DNA of 64,000 nt from Synechococcus sp. WH 8016 (GTDB lineage: Bacteria > Cyanobacteriota > Cyanobacteriia > PCC-6307 > Cyanobiaceae). Of this stretch, positions 1 through 7,568 are shown piece by piece. A model generated the notes under the pieces. The model ran no database searches. It saw nothing but the letters and a program-made list of their open reading frames with translations, and had not been told where the DNA came from. The stretch is taken from contig NZ_AGIK01000001.1 of the NCBI RefSeq assembly GCF_000230675.1, forward strand, positions 620,001-684,000. The letters are read 5' to 3'. The position numbers and the translations under genes were made by a program. Within the stretch, counting starts at the first letter, position 1. Each line of letters begins with the position of its first letter.

Positions 1-131
1 CCATCACCCAAAGATTTAACCTCAAATCCCTCCTCTTTGAGAACGCCACACATGAGATCACGAGTTTCTTGATCTTGATCAACAACCAAGAGACGGGCCC
101 CTTGCGAGATATCAAAAAAATCGGTGGTCAT
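1..131 (-). CDS. Response regulator, N-terminal part only
   Basis: The gene runs off the left edge, so only about 43 N-terminal residues are visible. After a short lead (MTTDFFDISQGA) comes LLVVDQDQETRDLM, the first beta strand and acidic pocket of a receiver (CheY-like) domain. It is followed by an amphipathic helix and a second strand (GFEVKS). In this family the acidic pair binds magnesium next to the phospho-acceptor aspartate, which lies beyond the window. The pair is spaced D-Q-D rather than the usual adjacent D-D, so metal binding cannot be judged. The output domain is not visible, so a DNA-binding regulator or a stand-alone receiver are both possible. Confidence 0.7.
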   Translation of the reverse strand, partial: MTTDFFDISQGARLLVVDQDQETRDLMCGVLKEEGFEVKSLGD

Positions 132-264
132 AAAGACTCGGACACCTTTGAAACTTCGTCAACGGAATTCTTCTTTAGCTTAGCCAACCAGCACCCCGTC
201 TGCACGTTTGTCTATGCCCATCTTTCGAGAAAGTGATTGGTGCCATGCAGCAAGGAGCACAAAC

Positions 265-294
265 AAAAAAGACCCTCAGCAAGAGCAGAGGGTC
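265..294 (-). terminator. Intrinsic terminator of the porin gene
   Basis: Read on the minus strand, a 7-bp perfect stem (GACCCTC/GAGGGTC at 271-277 and 288-294) is followed by a run of T. It lies about 40 bases beyond the stop codon of the porin gene and should end that transcript before the response regulator gene. Confidence 0.85.
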
Positions 295-336
295 TAAAAA
301 TCAACAATCTTAGTTGAGATAGATTCTAGGCAGCAT

Positions 337-2025
337 TTAGAATTTAAATGTTGTCTGGACCAACCCACCAAAAACATTGAATTGGCCATCGTAGCCACTT
401 CCGTTCTTCACGAAAGCTTGTGTGTCCTGTCCCTCAGGACGAGATAGATAAAACAGTGCTGGTGTAATAGCAATGTTATCTGTCACCTGGAAGTTGTAAT
501 ACAACTCGAAGACATAGTTGCCATCGTATGGAGTATCACCACCCTTAAGAGCCGTCGCAAACGTAGGTTGGCCAACAGCAAAGCCAAGATCATTGCCTTT
601 TAAGAAGACATCATCCCACTTAAGGCCAGCCATCCAGCTCTGAGTCGTCAAAGGAGTTCCATCTGCCTTGTCGTTAGAACTCACCGTATTCAAACCCCAA
701 CCAAGAGAGATGGAGGGAATGAAGCCTGGATCTTCAGGAGCCCAGTAAGCATTAATCGCGTAACTGTTCGAGCTGCTGGCACGACGAAGTGAATCTTTTT
801 CGCCATATTCGCAGTCATTGTTCCAGTCATCAGACTTTGCAAAACTGGTTCCACGACGGAGGCCATTACCGCTATCGCATTGCCCATAGCGGTAGCCAAG
901 AGCGACACCCCAGCGAGGACCGGCGTAACCCACTTGAGCCATCAAGCTGGCTTCAGAATTGGAAGTCATGAAACCTCCTTTATTGGGGTCAGAGATATTT
1001 CCATTCTTGTCATCAGCAACATAGTTGACAGAGACACTGAAGTTGTTATCTCCCTTGTCAACTTTCTGTTGCCAATAAGCACCAATCAGCTGTCCAGTTT
1101 CTTTGTTGTAAACACCACTGGTTCCCATCAATGCCGTCCAATCAAGGATTTTGGCACCACCTTTATTATACTTAGAAGGCCACAGAGCGATCGACTCAGT
1201 ATTACGAGCAACGGCACCAGCAATCACGGTGAATTGATCGCCTACAGGAAACTTGTAGTAAAGGCGGTCAACAATCACATTATTGCTGAGAGCGCTGTCA
1301 ACAGCACCCGAGTCGGTCGCAACGTCCAGTGCGGCGAGGTTTACACCTGCACCAGCAAAAGCATTTTTGCCCTTTTTAAAGTTGCCAGCCCGCAAACGAG
1401 CAAGCAATTTATCTTTGCCTGTAAAACTAGTATTAAAAACTAAGCGTTGATCGTAGTTGAAAGTGGTAGCACCAAAAGCACTGTTGTAAGCATCAGCGCC
1501 AGCCTTGCTACCACCAGCATTCGTCGCACCGATCACAAAGGTGGATTGTCCCTTCAGTTTGGTGGTGGTGGAGAACTGAGTTGCTTCCAGTTCGCCAACG
1601 CGAGCTTCCAAACCGTCAACACGGCCCTTGAGGATGGCGAGTTCCTTTTCGAACTCTTTCATCAGGCGCTTCAGCTCGTCGGTCACTTCGGTGACGCGGT
1701 CGAGACAAGCGTTCAACAGAGCAGCCGCTTCATAGCGGGTCATTGCCCTGTTACCGCGGTAGGTGCCGTTGGGGTAACCAGCCACACAGCCGTAGCGCTC
1801 GATCAGGTTGCTAAGTGCCTGATAAGCCCAGTCGGTTGGGTAAACGTCGGAAAACTGAGTGATGCTGGTGACTTGCTCGCGGCTGTTCGATGCAGAGCTG
1901 GCGGCGTAGTCAGAAACACCGTTGATGTTCAGCTCAGTCGCTTTGAAATCAGTGGCGTTTGCAGCCACAGGAGCCAAAAGGCCCAGGGCCGCTGGGGCCA
2001 CCAGCAGTTGACGGAAAAGTTTCAT
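337..2025 (-). CDS. som: SLH-domain outer-membrane porin (Som / OprB-type)
   Basis: Encodes 562 residues. A signal peptide covers residues 1-24, with a likely cut after ANA. One SLH domain at about 53-108 (FSDVYPTDWAYQAL, GYPNGTYRGNRAMTRYEAA) is expected to bind peptidoglycan. A charged coiled coil follows at about 109-150, then a long beta-barrel region to the C-terminal aromatic residue (QTTFKF). This is the standard layout of cyanobacterial Som porins, which let small solutes or ions cross the outer membrane; some databases call the family iron uptake porins. The substrate cannot be read from sequence. It appears to be a single-gene transcript, with its own terminator downstream and a Yfr1-complementary sequence over its ribosome-binding site. 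Confidence 0.93.
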   Translation of the reverse strand: MKLFRQLLVAPAALGLLAPVAANATDFKATELNINGVSDYAASSASNSREQVTSITQFSDVYPTDWAYQALSNLIERYGCVAGYPNGTYRGNRAMTRYEAAALLNACLDRVTEVTDELKRLMKEFEKELAILKGRVDGLEARVGELEATQFSTTTKLKGQSTFVIGATNAGGSKAGADAYNSAFGATTFNYDQRLVFNTSFTGKDKLLARLRAGNFKKGKNAFAGAGVNLAALDVATDSGAVDSALSNNVIVDRLYYKFPVGDQFTVIAGAVARNTESIALWPSKYNKGGAKILDWTALMGTSGVYNKETGQLIGAYWQQKVDKGDNNFSVSVNYVADDKNGNISDPNKGGFMTSNSEASLMAQVGYAGPRWGVALGYRYGQCDSGNGLRRGTSFAKSDDWNNDCEYGEKDSLRRASSSNSYAINAYWAPEDPGFIPSISLGWGLNTVSSNDKADGTPLTTQSWMAGLKWDDVFLKGNDLGFAVGQPTFATALKGGDTPYDGNYVFELYYNFQVTDNIAITPALFYLSRPEGQDTQAFVKNGSGYDGQFNVFGGLVQTTFKF

Positions 2026-2041
2026 TTTCGGTCCTCACACC
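2026..2041 (-). promoter_or_regulatory. Porin ribosome-binding region with predicted Yfr1 sRNA target
   Basis: On the minus strand the leader just before the ATG reads GGTGTGAGGACCGAAA. GTGTGAGGA (2032-2040) is the exact complement of nine bases of the Yfr1 core motif ACTCCTCACAC. It includes the GAGG Shine-Dalgarno element, seven bases before the start codon. Yfr1 is reported to repress porin mRNAs in Prochlorococcus by pairing near the ribosome-binding site. Regulation of this gene is inferred from complementarity only. Confidence 0.65.
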
Positions 2042-2385
2042 AAAAAATATTGAGGGAATGAACCCGCCAAAAGTTTATTCGGCAAGCAAATAATAACCTG
2101 TATGCAAGACATCAACAGGCTGTATCCCTGATTACAAGCATTTCAAACCCCGCTTCTTTGCCGATCTTTTACTAACAATTAACTTGCTCTTAACCAAAAA
2201 CGATTCAGCACCCTGATCAATTCAAATAAGGATTTTAAGCCAAAGAATCCATAGCCATATAGAACACTTATTTAAACAGTCTTGAACAAGCTTCTTGCAA
2301 CGCGTGCGCCTGCCGAACAGGCCAATCACTGGCTCTGATGTGAGCTGCCTGTCTGGAATTAAGAACAAGGGAACGCGACGAGTCC
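2042..2385. other. Intergenic region upstream of the porin, no gene seen
   Basis: About 340 bases between the porin start and the end of sipA. It is AT-rich near the porin and should hold the porin promoter and leader. No convincing coding frame, tRNA or terminator was recognised in either strand. Confidence 0.5.
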
Positions 2386-2613
2386 TTAACGTTCCTCCTC
2401 TGCTCCAGCGGGACACAAGCGATTGATCGGAATTAAAAAGGTGCCACGTCGGAAACGCACTGCAGCAATCTCGAGGGGATGGAGAGCAACCACCGCTCCG
2501 GATTCATCACTGCCAACGAGATCGGAAGGCCGAAGCATTGGCATTGGATCTGCCGTTTTGAGATAGGGCATCGGGCTGATCAGTCGGACTTGGTCACCGA
2601 TGGAAACGGTCAT
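2386..2613 (-). CDS. sipA: SipA-like regulatory protein (DUF3148)
   Basis: A 75-residue protein that matches the cyanobacterial SipA family over its whole length. Recognisable pieces are IGDQVRLISPMPYLKTADP, PMPMLRPSDLV and VRFRRGTFLIP. In Synechococcus elongatus SipA binds the essential histidine kinase NblS and stimulates its activity, linking to light and nutrient stress responses. It has an SH3-like fold in the cytoplasm. It is transcribed away from bioY, about 56 bases apart, so the two share a divergent promoter region. Confidence 0.85.
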   Translation of the reverse strand: MTVSIGDQVRLISPMPYLKTADPMPMLRPSDLVGSDESGAVVALHPLEIAAVRFRRGTFLIPINRLCPAGAEEER

Positions 2614-2669
2614 GACACCTGGGCAATCACCCTCTCCTACAGCAGGATGGGGGCAGCTGTTATTTAGCC

Positions 2670-3242
2670 GTGCGGGCTCTTGCCACTTGGAGCGGCGCGA
2701 TCGCGGGACTTCTTCTCATCCTTGTGGGCAGTTTGATTCCTGCCGCCGTCTTGCTGCCCGTTGCAGAGCTTCCTCCCCGATTGCTGAGTTTGCCCAGCAC
2801 CTGGCAAGTGCCAGCACTCCTGCTGTGCGCCCTTGTCTGCGGCCCACGATCGGGCGTGATGGCAGCGGTTGCCTACATCACCGTGGGGTTGGTTGATCTT
2901 CCGGTCTTCCATGACGGTGGTGGTTTGGACTACGTGCAAACCCCCGCCTTTGGCTATCTCGCTGGCTTTGTTCCAGCAGCCTGGCTCACGGGACGTCTTG
3001 CCCATCAAGCAGGGATGAACGACTTAGCGCGCCTCACGTTGGCGGGCATTGCCGGCGTCATCACAATTCAGCTATGCGGAATTCTTAATTTGCTTCTCGG
3101 AACGGTTTTGAGCCGTTGGAATGAATCACTTCCTGATTTGTTGTTCAGTTACAGCCTCGGTCCCTTGTTGGCCCAACTGACGCTTTGCGTGGCCATTGCC
3201 CTCATTGCGCTGCCCATTCGTCGTTTGCTCTGGATCGAATGA
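2670..3242 (+). CDS. bioY: Biotin transporter BioY
   Basis: A 190-residue integral membrane protein with about five to six hydrophobic segments. The signature region around residues 90-110 (GGLDYVQTPAFGYLAGFVPAA) matches the BioY substrate-binding S component, which captures biotin, alone or with an energy-coupling module. No ECF ATPase or T component is adjacent. The stop codon overlaps the lspA start (ATGA), so the two are probably translated together. Confidence 0.9.
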   Translation: MRALATWSGAIAGLLLILVGSLIPAAVLLPVAELPPRLLSLPSTWQVPALLLCALVCGPRSGVMAAVAYITVGLVDLPVFHDGGGLDYVQTPAFGYLAGFVPAAWLTGRLAHQAGMNDLARLTLAGIAGVITIQLCGILNLLLGTVLSRWNESLPDLLFSYSLGPLLAQLTLCVAIALIALPIRRLLWIE

Positions 3243-3727
3243 TCAGCCGCAGCAACCGACTGATCCGGCGTCGCACAGTTGTGTTGATCAGCCTGTTGAT
3301 CCTGCTGATGGATCAAGCGTCCAAATATTGGGCTCGATTCCACCTGCTTCCAAATTTGTCGCAGCCATTCCTCCCTGGATTGCTGCAGTTGCGGCTGGTA
3401 CGCAACACCGGTGCCGCCTTCAGCATGTTGAGTGACTCCACAGCCCTTCTCAGCGTTCTCAGCCTGCTCGTTTCGGTTGGTTTGCTGGGCTGGATCTGGC
3501 GATCCAAGCGACTTGATCTTTGGTTAGGTCTCGCCCTGGCCTGTCTGCTGGGAGGAACGCTGGGCAATGGCATCGACCGCTGGCAACTGGGATATGTCAC
3601 GGACTTCCTCGAGCTCGTGCCATTCCGTTTTCCCATCTTCAATGGCGCGGACATCGCCATCAACGTCGCCGTCCTCTGCTTCGCCATCGACGCTCTCTCC
3701 CAACGCAATGGACAAGCGAAATCCTGA
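3239..3727 (+). CDS. lspA: Lipoprotein signal peptidase (signal peptidase II)
   Basis: A 162-residue inner-membrane aspartyl protease that removes signal peptides from prolipoproteins after lipidation. Family motifs are present: VRNTGAAFS, the first catalytic aspartate region GNGIDRWQLGYVTDF, and the second in FNGADIAINVAV. Four hydrophobic helices are visible. The ATG at 3239 overlaps the bioY stop; a longer in-frame start upstream adds residues unlike the family. The 3' end overlaps the next gene by 20 bases. Confidence 0.93.
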   Translation: MISRSNRLIRRRTVVLISLLILLMDQASKYWARFHLLPNLSQPFLPGLLQLRLVRNTGAAFSMLSDSTALLSVLSLLVSVGLLGWIWRSKRLDLWLGLALACLLGGTLGNGIDRWQLGYVTDFLELVPFRFPIFNGADIAINVAVLCFAIDALSQRNGQAKS

Positions 3728-5885
3728 CGGCCCCTGGTCAGCCCAACTGATCATTCATCAGGAAGATCAGGAGGATCGTTCCATTGCCTTGCATGGCGAC
3801 GGCTATCGCATTGGCCGCGATGGTCCTCTGGAAGTGAGCATCGATCATCCAGCCGTCAGCCGCCAACACGCTGTGCTGCAACGTCAGGGGCGGCACTGGA
3901 TCCTTCAAGATTTGGATTCCACCAATGGCTTGTGGTGGAAAGGCAGGCGGGTCAAGCAGCTGGAACTACGCGATGGAGACGTGGTTCAGTTCGCGCCCTC
4001 CCTAGACGCCACGGCTCCCTTTCTGCAGTTTATTGACGCAGCAGGGCGACGTCGCCATCGGATCGAACGCTGGTTGGGCTTTTTCGTATTGGGATGCCTG
4101 GGCGGCGGTGGTGCTCTGCTATTGCTCTCCCACATCACCATGCCGATCCGTGGGCAACTGGCACGCGTGCGCGGTCCTCTGGCCATCTACGACGGCAACA
4201 ACCAACCGCTCGCCTCCGTTGACTCCAGTCGTCATCGCGAGCTCAAGTCGGTGAAGGCGTTCTCCCCTTTGCTCGTTGATGCTCTTCTGAGTAGTGAGGA
4301 CAACCGCTTCTGGTGGCATCCGGGCGTCGATCCCATTGGCACGTTGAGAGCCTTCAGCACCAATTTGATCGGCGGACAGGTGCTAGAGGGCGGCAGCAGT
4401 CTCACGCAGCAATTAGCTCGCAGCCTGTATCCCGACTACGTGGGTGATGGAGACACCCTGGCGAGGAAATGGAAAGAGCTGCTCGTTTCCTTGCAGTTGG
4501 AAAGTCGCTTCAGCAAAAGCCAGTTGCTTCTCAGCTATCTCAACCGCGTGTACTTGGGCGTTGGTTGGGGATTCGAAGATGCCTCACGCGTGTTCTTCGA
4601 TCAATCCGCAGCAGACCTCAATGTGCAACAAGCAGCCCTTCTGGTGGGTCTTTTGCCATCACCAAATGGCCACGATCCCTGTCAGTTTCCCCAGCGCGCT
4701 CTGCAAGCGCGGAACCGGGTGATCAACAAGATGGCCGATGGCGGTCGCCTCTCGTTGGAGCAGGCGCGACTGGCCCGTCGTCAACCGATTCAGTTAGCCA
4801 AAGCGGCCTGCAGTCGGGAGCAGGTGAGTCGCTCAGCACCCTTTTACACCGATCAAGTGCGCCGAGACCTCAAAGAGCTCGTGGGCCCAGACGTTGCTGA
4901 TGAAGGAAATTTCTTGATCGAAACCTTCTTGGACCCGGTTCTGCAATCCGTGGTGGAGCGCCAGTTGAGCAGTTTGTTGGCCAACAGCGGAACGCTGGGT
5001 GTTCAAGAGGGGGCTGCTGTTGTGCTGGACAGCCGCACGGGCGGGGTTCTCGCCATCGCGGGAGGTCGTGATTACCAGGCAAGCCAGTTCAACCGTGCCT
5101 CGATGGCGATGCGGCAACCCGGCAGCACGTTCAAACTGATGACTTACTTAGCGGCCCTAGAGCAAGGCCTAACACCCACCGACACCTTGGATTGCAGCCC
5201 CCTGCGCTGGGGGGGGCAACGCTTTGACAGCACCTGTTCGGGCCAGCTCACGCTTGCCAGTGCCTTCGCCTCCAGCCACAACACCGCAGCATTGCGCTTG
5301 GCCCAACGCGTCGGCCTGGAACAAGTGGTGAGTTTGGCGAAACGCTTGGGCATCTCCACACCCTTAGACCCTGTTCCGGGCCTAGCCCTTGGCCAAAGTG
5401 AGGTGCGCTTGATTGAACTCACCAGTGCCTATGCCGCCGTCGCCAATGACGGCATCTGGCACCCCCCCACCACCATTCGTCGTTTGCTCGATGCAGAAAC
5501 CTGTCGCTTGGATCGTCCCAGTGGCTGCGGCAGCCTCAATGGACATAGCGGCATTGGTCATGACAGCACTGGGGAGCGCCAAGCGGCCCGTCGTGTGTTG
5601 AAGGGACAGACAGCGCAGCAAATGCAGGGATTGATGCGATCGGTGATTCGCAGCGGCACCGGGCGAGCCGCCTCGCTGGGTGGACAGGAAGGCGGGAAAA
5701 CAGGAACCACCAACGATGGCCGTGACCTGCTGTTCATTGGCTATGAGCCGAGTCGCCATTGGGTGCTGGGAATCTGGCTGGGCAACGATGACAACAGTCC
5801 CTCAGCCAGTTCCAGCGCCGTAGCAGCCTCTCTTTGGGGCCGGATCATTCGTGCCGCAGGACAGGGCGGTGTGGCGGGCCGATGA
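3708..5885 (+). CDS. Class A penicillin-binding protein with N-terminal FHA domain
   Basis: A 725-residue bifunctional cell-wall synthase. An N-terminal FHA-like domain (about residues 15-105: GYRIGRDG, HPAVSRQHAVLQ, DLDSTNGLWW) precedes a single membrane helix (about 118-140). Next comes a glycosyltransferase 51 domain (EDNRFWWHPGVD, GGSSLTQQLARSLY). The C-terminal transpeptidase has STFK at 473-476 (nucleophile serine 473), SHN in SSHNTAALRL, and KTG at 664-666. It polymerises and crosslinks peptidoglycan on the periplasmic side. The FHA domain lies on the cytoplasmic side and normally binds phosphothreonine, suggesting control by a Ser/Thr kinase (inference). The start at 3708 was chosen because the upstream extension overlaps lspA and is low-complexity. 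The stop overlaps the next start (ATGA). Confidence 0.92.
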   Translation: MDKRNPDGPWSAQLIIHQEDQEDRSIALHGDGYRIGRDGPLEVSIDHPAVSRQHAVLQRQGRHWILQDLDSTNGLWWKGRRVKQLELRDGDVVQFAPSLDATAPFLQFIDAAGRRRHRIERWLGFFVLGCLGGGGALLLLSHITMPIRGQLARVRGPLAIYDGNNQPLASVDSSRHRELKSVKAFSPLLVDALLSSEDNRFWWHPGVDPIGTLRAFSTNLIGGQVLEGGSSLTQQLARSLYPDYVGDGDTLARKWKELLVSLQLESRFSKSQLLLSYLNRVYLGVGWGFEDASRVFFDQSAADLNVQQAALLVGLLPSPNGHDPCQFPQRALQARNRVINKMADGGRLSLEQARLARRQPIQLAKAACSREQVSRSAPFYTDQVRRDLKELVGPDVADEGNFLIETFLDPVLQSVVERQLSSLLANSGTLGVQEGAAVVLDSRTGGVLAIAGGRDYQASQFNRASMAMRQPGSTFKLMTYLAALEQGLTPTDTLDCSPLRWGGQRFDSTCSGQLTLASAFASSHNTAALRLAQRVGLEQVVSLAKRLGISTPLDPVPGLALGQSEVRLIELTSAYAAVANDGIWHPPTTIRRLLDAETCRLDRPSGCGSLNGHSGIGHDSTGERQAARRVLKGQTAQQMQGLMRSVIRSGTGRAASLGGQEGGKTGTTNDGRDLLFIGYEPSRHWVLGIWLGNDDNSPSASSSAVAASLWGRIIRAAGQGGVAGR

Positions 5886-7477
5886 AGGGATCCAATCGCC
5901 TGATGTTGTTGGCTGCCGCAGGGCTGATTGTCCTGCTGGTGCTTGGACTGGTGCTTCAGGCGATTCGCAATCTGCTCTGGGATCTCAGCTATATCCTTCC
6001 GCCCTGGCTGGTGGGTCCAGTGCTGCTCATCGGCACCCTCCTGGTGCTTGCTTTTGTCATACAGATTGGCTGGCCCTGGTGGAAGGGATGGAAAAGCCGT
6101 CGCGGAGCCAACAACGCCAGCAGCACAGCCCCTTCACCGCCTGGGTCGCGTCGACAAGCAGCTGAACAGAGCCTGGAAAGCATTGATCGCCTTTTAGAGC
6201 GGCTTCAAGACGACGTAGCCCGGCAAGCGCTGCATCTGGAACGGGAGCGCGTTGCCCGTGAATTGGCCCGCGGCGATTTGGTGGTGGTGGTGTTTGGCAC
6301 GGGCTCCAGTGGGAAAACATCCCTGATTCGTGCCCTTCTCCAAGACATTGTTGGGCGTGTTGGAGCAGCGATGGGCTCCACAACCGGCAGCCAGACCTAT
6401 CGGCTTCGCCTCAACAAGCTGGAGCGCGGGCTGCAATTGGTCGATACCCCTGGAATCCTGGAAAGCGGCCTCGACGGAAGAGATCGGGAGCAGGAAGCCC
6501 GGGAACGCGCCAGCCGTGCCGACTTGATGTTGGTGGTGGTGGATGGAGATCTTCGCTCTGCCGAATGGGATGTGGTGCGCAGCCTTGCGGGCTTGGGCAA
6601 GCGCTTGATGTTGGTCTTGAACAAATGCGATTTAAGGGGAGAGGAGGAGGAAAAGCGTCTACTGGCCTTGCTACGCGGACGTTGCAAAGGCCTGCTGGCT
6701 GCTGAGGATGTGATCCCAACCAGCGCCGCTCCCCAATCCTTGCCAAGACCTGGCCAAAAACCCTGGCAACCTCCTGCTGAGGTGGCGGTGCTGCTCCAAC
6801 GCATGGCCGTGGTGCTGCACGCCGACGGCGAAGAGCTCATAGCGGACAACATTCTTCTTCAATGCAGGACGCTTGGCGATAAGGGGCGTTCGCTGCTCAA
6901 CCGCCAGCGGCAGACCGAAGCGCGACGGATCGTGGATCGTTACAGCTGGATTAGTGCTGGCGTGGTGGCAGCGACACCACTCCCCGGCATCGACTTGCTG
7001 GGCACCGCGGCAGTGAATGCCCAGATGGTGATGGAGGTCGCGAAGGTCTACAACGTGCAGTTAACCCGGGACAAAGCTCAGGAGTTGGCCGTCTCGGTGG
7101 GGAGAACCCTGGCAGGCCTTGGTGTTGTGAAAGGCGGGGTGGCCTTGATCGGCACCGCACTCAGTTTGAATCTGCCCACCCTGCTCCTGGGAAAAGCCGT
7201 TCAGGGTGTGGCTGCTGCCTGGCTGACGCGGATTGCCGGAGCCAGTTTCATCACCTATTTCCAGCAAGATCAAGATTGGGGAGATGGTGGAGTGCAGGAC
7301 GTTGTGCAGCGGCACTACGAGCTCAACCGTCGCGATAGCGCCCTCAAGCGATTTCTCGACACCGCTCTCAGGCAGGTGGTAGAGCCATTGCGCCAGACGG
7401 CAAAGAAGCGCTTACCACCCCAACCAGGGCCTCGGGCGGGGGAGGACGCATCGGGCCCCGGGCATCGAGAACCGTGA
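5882..7477 (+). CDS. Membrane-associated GTPase with DUF697 domain
   Basis: A 531-residue protein. Two membrane segments (about residues 8-30 and 40-63) are followed by a small GTPase domain: G1 loop GTGSSGKT at 139-146, G3 DTPG at 188-191, G4 NKCD at 247-250. The C-terminal part (about 365-500) is hydrophobic and glycine-rich (AATPLPGIDLLGTAAVNAQM), typical of DUF697 as in the YcjF/YcjX-related and Era-like group. The cellular role in cyanobacteria is unknown. Its start overlaps the penicillin-binding protein stop, so a role in envelope growth is possible but unproven. Its 3' end overlaps the convergent 66-residue gene by 110 bases. Confidence 0.85.
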   Translation: MKGSNRLMLLAAAGLIVLLVLGLVLQAIRNLLWDLSYILPPWLVGPVLLIGTLLVLAFVIQIGWPWWKGWKSRRGANNASSTAPSPPGSRRQAAEQSLESIDRLLERLQDDVARQALHLERERVARELARGDLVVVVFGTGSSGKTSLIRALLQDIVGRVGAAMGSTTGSQTYRLRLNKLERGLQLVDTPGILESGLDGRDREQEARERASRADLMLVVVDGDLRSAEWDVVRSLAGLGKRLMLVLNKCDLRGEEEEKRLLALLRGRCKGLLAAEDVIPTSAAPQSLPRPGQKPWQPPAEVAVLLQRMAVVLHADGEELIADNILLQCRTLGDKGRSLLNRQRQTEARRIVDRYSWISAGVVAATPLPGIDLLGTAAVNAQMVMEVAKVYNVQLTRDKAQELAVSVGRTLAGLGVVKGGVALIGTALSLNLPTLLLGKAVQGVAAAWLTRIAGASFITYFQQDQDWGDGGVQDVVQRHYELNRRDSALKRFLDTALRQVVEPLRQTAKKRLPPQPGPRAGEDASGPGHREP

Positions 7478-7568
7478 TCAGGGCCAAATAGGCCACGCCG
7501 ATCAGCACAGACACAATCCCTGTGACGATGGCCACCCAGCGGCCGCGTTGCTGCTTGGGAGCCGCCAT
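7368..7568 (-). CDS. Small single-span membrane protein, unknown function
   Basis: A 66-residue protein with a basic N-terminus (MAAPKQQRGR), one strong hydrophobic segment (about residues 12-32) and a proline-rich tail. Its ATG overlaps the TAA of the upstream decarboxylase (TAATG), a sign of translational coupling. The last 110 bases lie antisense to the end of the GTPase gene. No known domain was recognised, and the function may relate to the decarboxylase only by context. Confidence 0.65.
   Translation of the reverse strand: MAAPKQQRGRWVAIVTGIVSVLIGVAYLALITVLDARGPMRPPPPEALVGVVSASLPSGAMALPPA

Noticed and set aside
690-2061. Several long opposite-strand frames inside the porin gene
   Set aside because: They lack any domain or codon pattern of a gene and lie wholly over a clearly coding porin frame.
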